Source: Phoronis australis (lineage: Eukaryota; Phoronida; Phoronidae). From it: a DNA stretch of 64,000 bases. The notes under the pieces are model-generated. The model did no database searches, was not told the origin of the DNA, and saw nothing but the letters and a program-made list of their open reading frames with translations. A program made the position numbers and the translations under genes. Below are positions 26,901 through 39,100 of the stretch, piece after piece. The stretch is from NCBI GenBank assembly GCA_002633005.1, contig NMRA01000001.1:4744184-4808183 (forward strand). The letters run 5' to 3'. Every line of letters starts with the position of its first letter. Positions within the stretch are counted from its first letter, which is position 1.

Positions 26901-29900
26901 CAGGCCATGCACAGGTAATTTTTGAATGCAGTTTGCAACCTGTTGTAAAGTTTGTGAAGCCCAAGGCTGTGATTAACTATGTAACATGTTCTGGTGTCAA
27001 AAATGAACTATTTTCAGTACCTGTTTTTGCTCTTTCCAAGAGTAACCTGTGTAATTCCTGGAATTCCTAACCTTGATACAGCTATGGAGCAATGTGAGTA
27101 AAGAATGGTGTTGAAAACTGCGCTCTTATCAGGGGCGGATCCGGGATATTGAGTTGGGGGAGGCCAGGGTACAGGAATAACCAGAACTTCGGCAGATACG
27201 CACCCCAGCCTAATTGTAGGGATGCAGGGGTCTCGAATTTTTGGGTTTGCGGCCTTTTTGACTAAAAATGGTAAATGGTTGCGCGCATGTGCTAGTCAGC
27301 AATTCGCACCCGAATTGCCAAATGGTAGCTAGTAGAATTTTAGGGGGGCCACGGCCCCGTTGGCTCCCCCTATATCAGCCACTGCTTCTGGGAGGATACT
27401 GAATTGACCCTCTGTGCTAAAAATTGCTATTTTGTTATTCTGTTGCTAAACTTGTTTAGTGATCATAAAGCCAAGGCTGGCTTTCTTGAGCGCCATGTGA
27501 TGTAGTCGATAAGAGTGTCACCTATTGGTACTTCTATTAACTGTACGTTTTCCTCAAGGTTGCGTACATTTCACAACAAGTCTGTTAGTTGCTAGGATTT
27601 GTTTCACTAAGTCTTTTATTACCAGCAGTCCGTTTTTCAGAGTCGCAATTTTGATTCCTCGAATTAGTTACAATTTCTCTAAAGATTACATAAAAATAAG
27701 AGTAAATGGTGTGTGTTTGCTTGTCACAGGCAGTTTCAAAATCCAAACTTGTTACAAACCGGAGAATAGGATTTTTATCAGATTTTTTTTACTTAACTGT
27801 AACGAGCAAGGTGAGAAACGGTTGGGACGGAGATTTTGCCAGCCATAAATGAGAGTGAACTAGAAGTACTTACTTTGCCTGCAATTTTGTCAAGGAAAGG
27901 TTTTTGCAGAAATGTAGAATTTATTCACCTTGAAAGTTGATACGAATCTCATCAGTTATAAAATAATCATCGTCTTTTCTGTTCACGTGACCTGCTCAAG
28001 AATTTGCTGTCCCAAATTAGATGTGTATTTGCGTGCTGGTAACTATGCTAATGTATAGGTGGAACTAAATGAAAATACTATTTTAACATAATTTATGCTG
28101 AACAAATTGCAGTTATATTCATTGACAATTTGTAAATGTGAAAATTGTGTAAATAGGTGACCTTTGCACTAATGACTTATCTTGCGGGCTCTCATAGCCC
28201 ACATCGTGCAGTGTTATTCCCCAGCACCTTATCATGGTACTTACTGGACACGGTTCAATGTTTTGCGGCAGATAATTTTCGCCACAAAACTTGTGTCTTA
28301 AAAACATTTGGCAACTTGCAAGCTACTTCATATGCACATGGTCGCTATATGTTGGGCTTTTAATTAGCCTGCAAATTCCAGTTTAAAGAAATCAGTTGTT
28401 TAAAAATGTCAGTTCCAAAAAAAACCAACTTCATGGTCCTCCCACAAATGAAATCTTCGACGACTGCCCTCGTTTTCAAATATGGTTCATACGAATAAAA
28501 ACTAGGTTGGTAGGTGTGATAAAAATGACTAAATTTTAGTCTTTTTACTTTTGACGTCGTTTCTCAGGTCTCAATCTTTACATTTGTACAGGGGCACTTC
28601 ATTCATTTGAGCATCGCAATTCTTGGCGCAACATACTAAATTTTGGAAAATGCAATCTGAGATTTTAGCCAACTTGTGAATAGTCAAGTCAAGTTGTTTA
28701 CACTGCCCTCCATAACCAACAATAACACAGACAACTCATATGAATACTCTTATTTTATAAATACCATGTGTCAAAAGCAATGCCCTAAACGAATTGCGAA
28801 TGTCAACACTTGACTTTTTTCTCTGTTTGTTAAATCTGCAAAATTTCACAAGCTTGAAGTTATAAGTACATCCTGAATTCTACAAGTGCAGCTCGTGACT
28901 GAAATTTTGGTGGACCCCAATAGTGACACTGTTGACAAACAGCCTTGTTCTGCATCTAAGCTGTGTTGTCCAATGATGTGAATTTGGTCATTTTGTAATG
29001 TAAACATCCTGTTGAACTTTGGAGTGTCTTGCAGTGGATTACAACATGGGTTATTCAGCTGTACCAGTGGAGTATGCTGGTTACATAATGATCACCTCAC
29101 AGGAAATTAAATCTGGTCCAAGAATAGACACACTGTTAATCATGAATGGTGGTGCCCACTGTTGAGTGAAGACCAACCATTTGTTGCTGGTCTTGAGAAA
29201 CTGGCTGGAAATAAAGAATGTGTAAACATCCTCACTTAGACATGGCATCACATGTTTTGCAGTAGAGATGCTGTTGGTGGTCATTGTCACATGCTGTGAC
29301 AGGTTGATCAATTATTCTAAGCTGAGTGCCCACTGTTGAGTGAAGACCCACCATTTGTTGATGGTCTTGAGACACTGGCTGGAAATAAAGTATGTGTAAA
29401 GGTCTTCACTTAGACATGGCATCACATGTTGGACACTTTGTGTGTTGAGTTGCTATTGGTATTAATCAGGTGACTGGTCTAACACTGGTAGTAAACATGT
29501 ATGGGTCATGGTTGTTTGCTCTTCGTAAATAAGTAGGTCATGCTAGACTGGCAGCTAAATCTTGTCTATTTTATTATATCATACACTGCATCTGAACTGT
29601 TCACAGTATTTAAACTTAAACTAAACTGTACTGTAATATGTTGTGTCTGAATACAAGGTTGACCAGTTTGGATTGATACATTGTGTTGTAAGCTGTGTAG
29701 TAAATAGGTCAAATAGCTGCTGGCAGTTCATATTGTTCATATTGACCTAGCCAACGCAGCTATTATTAATAGTTCTAAGGTTGGTTGGTAGACGGCGCTG
29801 GTNTGTTAGTAGTTCAACGGCAAAATTAAGTTAAAAATGTGAGATTGGTGGGAGTAAACTGTTCAGGCAGGTCAGATGGTCCAATAAAGTAATTTTCAGT

Positions 29901-30073
29901 GTTGGGAACAAGTTTGTAGAGTGATTCTTTAGTGTTGACTAGGCTTATCTTACTAAGGCTTTGTTGCCCCTTAGGAGTACTGCTTAACGTCACAGTCGTC
30001 TGTTAGTGTGTGGAGACTATAAGAAGGTGAAGGTCATAGTGTATAATTGTACTTGCTTCGGCAGTACATATAT

Positions 30074-30105
<32 letters not shown>

Positions 30106-33100
30106 GGCCCCTGCGCAAGGATGACACGCAAATTCGTGAAGCGTTCCATATTTTTTTATTCCTACTCTTGCCAATACACATTTTCTCATCAAAGGGCTGT
30201 AATTTGGCATTATTATGTCATTTGGACAGATTATGAAGTAAGAAACTCACCTGCCATCAATATTTTATTTAGAGTTGGTGCTTATTCTTATTGACTTCTC
30301 AGAGATTCATATTAACCGCAGTTGGGGTAATGTTGTTTTAACTGCTTTATGTCACCATGTCATTTGTTTTTAATCACTCGAAAATGTAAACTTCCATCAA
30401 GGCAATGCAGCTCTCTCCATCACACAATAGATGTGTATTCAAGGACTAAACAGTTTCCAATACACATCATTTGCACAACACTATTCATACCTGTGTGTGC
30501 TCACACTATATTGAGCATTGAAAAACTGACCACAAGATGTGGTTTCCTTCCAAAATATAATTAATTGTTGGAAGATTTTCCCCTCATACAATATAACGTT
30601 CTCAGAGGGCATGGGCACCTTTCCTTTGAAATCATTATCAGTTATTGGGGTCTGAAAACTAACATATTTACCTCCATGAAAGTAAAGTTAATATTTGTAA
30701 ATTTTTGTCAGGATCATGTGGTTAAAATTACACAAATAAGAAACACTGCTGTCCTCGATAAAATGTGAAGAAATGGCAAAGTGTTGCTTTATCTTTAAGC
30801 TTTCATTGAGCAGGCGTAAAGTCTACGTTTTGTGATTGTATGTTTCATTTGTAGAAATATGTAAACCTGCTCTGCTGTTATCATAACCAGAGATGAACCG
30901 AAGTCTGTAGTTTGAAGTTAACCATTAGTGTACTCTCTTGCTACTAATTATTCTAATTCACTGATTTCCAATTTGGTAATTGGTTTGTGTCATCAAGTCC
31001 ACATTCCCTTTCATACTAATTTAATTACATTATGAGCAGTGTATCCTTGTGAATTGTGGAGTTGGCTGAACTGTTCATACTAGATTCAATAGTTAATGGA
31101 ACTGAAGTAAACAGTAGGTGACGCTGTTGCCATCGAAGTTATCGCAAGGTAACGCTGATGTATAAGGTGACGTTCAAGGTAGACTGGGAAGTGGTGGGCT
31201 TTTTGTCCTGTGTGTGCTGAGATTTTTTTAATGTAGCAATTTGAGAACATTAGCGTGTGGTAATTGACATAAAACTTTTTTCTAATTCAACTGATGATTG
31301 ATTATGTGAGCAAAATAGCAAATCTTAGCGATGACAGTGCCCTTTAATTGTTGACCTGAGCAGTGGCTCCTAGCGATAGTTTCGATGAGACCGAAGTTGA
31401 CCGTTCACACTGCACGCCAGCACCAACAGTCCGCTGTTAAATCCGTATTTTCTGCGCTGTTATCTTCGATCTACAACTCCCCAAAACTTGGACTTGTCAA
31501 CATTAGTATGGTTGGGCCTCATGCCGAGATATTTTGCTTTATAATTTAGAAACCACAGTAAAAAGAGTGATTTTTTTGTTGACAGGCTCGGCGGGTGGCA
31601 TTTGTGAGAAGTACAAGGTGTTTCAAGAGGGGACCGCACGAACAAAGAAAAGTCTCAACACAGGCATTGTGTCCATACTCAATTACGGCAAACGTGTAGC
31701 GCCCAAAGTCTCCTACTTAACTCTCGCTCATGAGATCGGCCACAACTTTGGCTCAAGTGTAAGTCCATGATAATCATGAGTCGTCATTTTCATGTAAGCT
31801 TTAGGTAGCAACTATAAGGTGTTATTTATCCTCAACATAATAGTGTACAATTTCTTCGTTTTGTCAAGCGCAACTTAAGCTGGGTTCAGATCAACTTTTA
31901 ACTCTTCCCATAGTTGTAATGTATGTTTTACCATTCTCATCAACAGTTTTAAAAACCTGTTGTAACCCCAATTTGTGGTTTTTAAATTGCTAGCTGTCAG
32001 GGGTACCACTAAATTCGTTTTGTCGCAGTTAGTGCCTCCGTGCGTCATTGTTTCTAGAGATGTTAGACAGCAGTGCCACCTGCACAGTTTTATCTGGCAA
32101 CTATCGTGTTCACTCAGAGATGTAATGGTTATAATGTCTTGCTAAACCATGTTCTCAAAAAGTAATGACCGCTCTACGAATAAACTTTTAGAACTGGTTT
32201 TAAACCGTTCAGACTAAGTGAAAGTGTTGTAATGGCTTAGGTGTGAACAGGGTATTAGGCTCTAGTGTAAGGAAAAATGGTTTGTTCACATTTTACTACC
32301 AAATTTTACATAATTTATCTTGAGTGCACATTTCATGTATTCTCGATTGTTCTCAGTTAGTTGTAGGAGTTATCGCCCTTTATTTCAGCATGACCAAAAG
32401 AGCCAGTGTATTCCATTTACATCAAACCAAGACCCTAGCGGCAACTATATCATGTTCGCTAGCGCCACTTCAGGGGATCGGCCAAATAATCGTCTGTTCT
32501 CACCGTGCAGCATCACAAACATGTCGGCTGTTATTGATGCAGTCATGCAAACAAAGAATGGAAAAGCGAACTGTTTCATATGTGAGTATTCAGTGCTCTA
32601 GTGGTTTAAAAGAGACTGTTTCTATATGTACAAATTATAAAATTTGTAATATGAAGAATCTCTTCGGAAGAAGTTGAAAGTCCGACTCACGTCTTTGAAA
32701 TTCTTTCTGGTGAGTATTTGTATTCGTTGTAGACTAATCGATGTTTTGAGGTGAGTGTGTACTCGCCGTGGCTGTATCATCGGTTCTATAGGTCTGTTCA
32801 TACCAACCTCTGGCGTATTTACTTTGGCCTGATGTTTCGGTCAGACATCTATCCGGCCATCTTCACTTGTTACAGTTGTCTTGGATGAATGAACTTCGTT
32901 TATGGTGCACTTGTGTTTATCAGCTTTTTTGGAATTTTTGTGGGACTTGAATTGGTTGACTGTACAATTGTCAACACAGCTCTGTCACCTGTAGACTACC
33001 GAGTCATGATGCCGTTGTAAATAGATATTAGAAATGATGTTGACACGTGAATAGTTTATAAAGTGATCACTGTGACTGTTTGCAGCTGGTAATGAGGCGT

Positions 33101-36100
33101 TCTGTGGTAACGGTATTGTGGAGAAGGGAGAAGAATGTGATTGTGGTTACCATGGCGACTGTAATGACAAGTGCTGTGTAGCACGGGACACACCTAACAC
33201 AGCACTTGACGCTCAGTGTAAACGCTCTGCTGGAGCTCAGTGCAGGTAAGCTATCAATGCACCACAGCACATGACAATCTGTCTAAACGCTCTGCTGGAG
33301 CTCAGTGCAGGTAAGCTATCAATGCACCACAGCACATGACAATCTGTCTAAACACTTTGCTGGAGCTCAGTGCAGGTAAGCTATCAATGCACCACAGCAC
33401 ATGACAATCTGTCTAAACACTTTGCTGGGGACCAGTACAGGTAGTCTTCTGTTTGTTAAGTGAAGTGCACCTGGAATTATATTGGTTGACTGTGTTCGAA
33501 AAAATGTTAAGCCTGCCAACTGTTGCGGATTCATCTGTATCCTGCATACTTTTATAGCCTAAAAATTAACAACTATGGGTTTTCAAGTGTTACTGATTTT
33601 GAGCATTTATTTCTCTTAAAAAATCAGATGAAAGTTAAAAATATCCTTTATAATAAGATGATCATCATTTCGAAGCGCCAGATTGGCAAAAGATGGAGGC
33701 AGCAAATAACAGAAATTGCAGAAATGGTCAACAGCAAAAGATCTGACTAATAGACTTATCTCATATCCTAAGTACTAGTGTATAACGGAGTTTGCGTAAG
33801 GCAATCCCTTCCATCATTGGTCAGTTGTCATTGGTAGGTGAAGGACTGATCAATGAAAAACTTTCTACCTTGGCTTTGCATTGTGGGATATTGTCTGCTT
33901 TGAAAATAAATGTTAAGATGTTGAGTGTGAAATTTCGGATATGACTATTCAGTGGAACTAGATTATGTTTAGAAAATAGGAAAAGAAATCTGAGCTTATA
34001 CAACATCGGCATGGTTCAGGAGTTAAGATTTGCTGAGCCGTGACAACGTGGGTAGAAATCAACCATGCTGACAGCAAAAGCCAGAGAACATAGATGTGAC
34101 TAGCTAAGTTTTTACGCAAGGTTGCCTTTTTAGTTACGTATGATATGAAATTAAAAATTGTTGTTTTGGGGCATGTCATACCATCTTTGGATTGAAATTT
34201 TCTGAAAACGTTGGAAATCACACAAGTTCAAACTTTAGTTAGAAAATACATATTTCAACATAAAGGTTGATGATAATGTGTTTAATGTGTATGCAGCCCT
34301 GAAATATAAACTGGTTTCCAAAAATTCGGAGATCATCTCGTACTTTTAGAAAAAAGGAAAGTTATGCTGGTGCTTAGTGGGGAAAGTGGTTGGCTGCTAC
34401 CTTGTGTTGCAGTATGCTAATTTTCAATAATTATAATCCTTTGTTGTACAATAAATTAATGTGAATTTTTGTCTACTCCTTGTGTTGCAGTATGCGAAAT
34501 TTCAACAATTATAATCCTTTGTTGTACAATAAATTAATGTGAATTTTTGTCTACTTTCAGTCCATCAGAAGGTCCATGTTGTGATAAGGAATGCCAGTAT
34601 ATCTCTAGCTCAGCTAACATGGTCTGTCTCAAGGCAGCTGGATGTGCCAATGAGTCCACATGCGCGTATCCTTTACTCTTAAAGATGGGTGGGGCCAATT
34701 GTAGGGCCCTTCAAGATATTCAGAGGATATTGCTGGGTGTGGCCAGTTGTAGGGTCCTTCAAGATATTCAGAGGATATTGCTGGGTGTGGCCAATTGTAG
34801 GGTCCTTCGAAATATTCAGAGGATATTGCTGGGTGTGGCCAGTTGTAGGGTCCTTCTAAGATATTCAGAGGATATTGCTGTTAACCAGGTTATTTTCTCA
34901 ACAAATAACCCTTTGTTTGGTGGAAGGTTGCTCAGGATCAAGTTGTCCGCTTAACCTTTACCGTCTTTATAGTCTTTCCTGTTGTCTCTTTAGTTTATGT
35001 AGGACCTCATTGAGGAACGGCAATTCTAAGTCAATTACATGAAAAACTAGGCTGTGTTAATTAGTAAAAGCATTTATATACTTTCTGAAATAAGGAAAGA
35101 TAAGGCATTAGAAAAATGCGCTCGATGTTTTTATAATGGGGCCACCTTTTTGAAGTAAAAGTTTTCATTTTCAGCACAGGTACTTTCATTGCACATGAAT
35201 CCCTGAGTCAATTTCATTGAAACCTTCCTTAAATGAAAACATGCCGATACCTCTCAGGAACGCTGTTAGGAATTTTCGATTACTCGTTTAACTCGCAAAA
35301 CATACGGCATTTCGCAAAACGTAAAACATTTTTGTGGAAAAACAATGGTTGTATTCGTCAAGGGCAGAGTACGATAAAAATGAGGTGTTAGCATTTTTAG
35401 ATTGCTAAATAAATATTCAAATTGGAAGAGTTTCTGGGAAATCCACTGAGCCATTTATGGGAACTCGTGCTCCTTAGTTCAAATTACCGTATTCGCCCTA
35501 ATTAGCACAAATCCCTATAAGCGCCCCCCACGCATTTTAGACTTCACTAATATAAGCGCTTAGCCCATGAACATGTACATGCGAAAAATGCCTTAGCTAC
35601 AGTACTAAAATTCTACTGTAACGTCTTCAATTTAGCAATAAGATCCGACTGTCCTGCGTAATTTGTAGACCACGAGCGTCACCGCAGTATTTAGCCGCGA
35701 CTATACACTTCAAACTACCGCTGTGCTTCAAAAAGAACGCAAAAGTTTCGTTGATCTTTCGAGGAACGTGTCCCATTATGGTCTGGCCTTTCAGAACAGA
35801 CACAGCGTACTTGTCAAAGGGATTGTATTGTATCTTTCCCATACAGATCTTCTCCTTCAACAGGAATCCAAATTTCTTTGTACACGTGAAAATCGCGAAT
35901 CGAAGACTAATAGAAACTTAACCGATGTTAAAAGCGTGTGGCCAAGAAGCACTCCCTACATACATGTACCTGTCATCGAAGACATTTGTCTTCGGGAACT
36001 ATCTATTCATGAAACAGGTTGCATTGCATCTGCAAGAAATAAATATTGGCACTAATTTCCGAAAGTTTCTACTATGGTAACTAAAAACGTTTGTGGTATT

Positions 36101-39100
36101 TTTAGGAGCAATTACTTAATCAATCATAATTGGTGTTTTTAAAGTCAAAATGACCCACTGATAGTGTACACTTCTGCCTGGTGACTCAATGGTATGTAAT
36201 ATCGGCCTTACGGAGACAATTCTCAAACCTTAGTAGGTCAGCAGTTCCTTGTACGACTGAATTTGCAGTGTATAGTTAACTACGGTAACTATGGCGGGAT
36301 TGCCCTGTGTTTGTTCTATTCATTACAAAATGCTCTCCATAGACCGGATGCTCCTTGTCTACTTCGCGTGAATTGAACATGTTTGGATTGAATAATTTCC
36401 CTTGACTTGAGCTTTCAGTGGAGGCAGTGCCGGTTGTCCTTCACCCGTTCCTAAAGCGAATGGTACATCGTGTAATGACAACACACAGACATGTCAGTCA
36501 GGGGTAAGTTGTAGTAGTAGGATGGTGATGAATTGGGACACGTATCACTGCTTGTTCATTTACATTGATTATGGGGGACAATTCCAGCTCAAGAACAACA
36601 CTACACCAGACTTTCATACTCGGTTAAACAACATCGTTATCGGACTTCCATGCCTAGCTCAATGACAACATCACCACCAGGCTTATCTAAAGTAGCATTG
36701 GTTTGCCTTTGACCTCCAACTGGTGTACAATGTCACATTGTAACGATACTGATTTTTTTACACTAATGGCATCACATATTGTCAATTTTCAACTTGTTGT
36801 ATTTAACAAGAATGGATATTTTTCTGTTTACAGCAATGCCTCGGCAGTATATGCTCCAAAATCCCTGGCTGGGAAGAATGTTTCTTGACTACTAAAGCTA
36901 TGCAGGACAAAAAGACCTTTGATGTTGGCGACTTGTGCTATGTCTCGTGTAAACGTAAGTCTGTGTGTGTAAGTCCTACTAATCATTAGTATGATGTGTG
37001 ATTTTAGTTGAGATCTGGCCTTGTCCCTGATGCAGCTTGTGAAACTGATAAAGCAATTAAAGACTGAAGGTGATTTGGATTAATTACCTGTAGTTCACAT
37101 TAACATATGAACTCCTTCACTGAATCATCTTCATATTCTTAGTGGAGTACGAGTGTTCCCAGTATGAGATTTTGATTATCCAATATCCTCCCTTATTCAG
37201 TGGATTTTACCATTAGAGTCATAAACTATAAAACCCTTCAGTATTGCTTTGTCCTCATTTGGCGTTGTCTGCTTTGTTCCAGAAATGGGAAACGGCTCCA
37301 CCTGCTGGAGTTCACAGCAAGTAGATGATAGTAACTTCCCGTCCGTCTTTAAGACCATGTTGAGCACAATTAGTGGTGGCAGTGCCATACCACTTCCCGC
37401 AGGTAATAACAAACTGCCATTATTGTCAGCCAATAGTTTTCTCGGCCTGCCTATCTGGCTGAACTTTACCTGTCGTGTTTCATAAGCCCCGTTCAGATGC
37501 AGCACTTTCACATCCATGTATAGATATACACCATTTACAAATCTACACCCGGGTGTAAATGTAAATTACATAGCGTTCATATGTGGGGAATGAAAGGAAA
37601 ATATGAAGTCTGTACAATTCGCAGTCCTCATGAGCAACGTTTGATAGTTACAAAAATATTCTAGCACAATTGCCTTGAATCTAGGTAGTTCTGGGGCTCA
37701 GGTATTGACAACCATTGAATTGCTTTTGGAACTAAGGGTGTACAATGCATAAGAATGATAACAAAACTCATTAAATGAAGATTGTTTTGAAAATTGTCAC
37801 ATGGCAGATGCCCTGCTATAGGCCTACTCATTTTGCCTAGTATTCCTTGAACATATTACAAACGAATAAAACAATCCACCTGCCATGTTGGAGCCAAGCC
37901 GTAATGAATGCATTCAGGATTTGGCAGTCACTATTGGTTACTTGGTGGAGTTACGAAAGTGTTTTCCTGTTCTCAGTACATATGTGGAATTAGTACAGCC
38001 GATTATTTGAATTTCCACAAGGCTGCTATCACTTGGAAAGATAAATTTAACATTTCCCAATTACGACGGTCTAGCAGTTGTATCCGTGGAAGTTAGTCCG
38101 AAATATTGTTCGCAGTTTCTGTTTCAGCAACATGATTCCAGTATTATTTTTTGGTGTGCTATTACTGTGGCAAAATACACACCATGCGTAACGTAAATAT
38201 ACACTCGTGTGTAAACATCACCATGTAAACAGGGCTGTAGACGCGAGAATCTTGCAAAAATGTTAGATATCACACTCACAGAAAGAATGAACATCTTATT
38301 TGAACATGTCTGCCTCGAAATGATCATCGATTGATTTGTGGCTAGAATTGTTGAAGTTGATGGATTTCTTCTAAATTTTCATAGTTAAAAATCTTCCATT
38401 ATTGTGGAACGTCGGGTTCTCCGTATTTGCCTGAGAATACATTCTCTGATACTGTTCTGAAGGAGTCTGTCTAGCATGGTGCTTCTAACTATGCTTGACG
38501 TCTTCTCAAATTGCTCATCAGGTATGGGATCACTGTATTGTGATGCCATATTTTCCCTGTTATAGTCAGAATGCGACCTGACTGTTGAATATATCCACAT
38601 CATGACTAGTCTCGCTGCTGATCAGTTATGTAATCATGAAAGAATGTAAGTGACTTAACACTAAGGAAAGATTAAGTTCTCCTCTGGTGTTGTGCATTGT
38701 AGGAATATAGCATGAGAACCATGGAGATGTATTCAGGCACTGTAATATCAAGCAGAGTGTAGTAACAGCTGATGTTAAAGACCCGTTTTAACAGTTGAAA
38801 ACTTTTCCATGATCAGTGAACCCATGTTTGAATCGAAGACTGCTAAACTATTGTTGTACCACACACGTCTTAGTTTGCAATATTAATAGTCTATTATAAT
38901 TGTTAACATTTCGTGTTCTGAGGTGTACGCCAAGTTGTCCGTCTGTCTTCGTTTTTGCTGCATGTGTTTCTATGGTGACATTTCCACCCAGGTGCCCCCT
39001 GTGATGACTTCCAAGGTTACTGTGATGTGTTCAGCAAGTGCCGCGGTGTTGATGCTGATGGGCCCCTGGCCAGACTGAAGAACCTGCTCTTCAACCCTGA

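Larger units (their letters stand above)
19212..31585. other. ADAM10 intron 8 (12.4 kb)
   Basis: The largest intron. It contains two foldback elements within a ~1 kb segmental duplication (22072-24238), a pair of inverted element copies (24943 and 31330), a small MITE (27130), a ~100 bp tandem duplication (29151-29430) and a U6 snRNA gene (30049). Stretches 19212-22071, 25170-27130 and 27391-29150 show dispersed repeat fragments only (for example the 'gaggtcgccaaa..aaatctgag' motif at 20540-20690). No exon seen. Confidence 0.8.
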
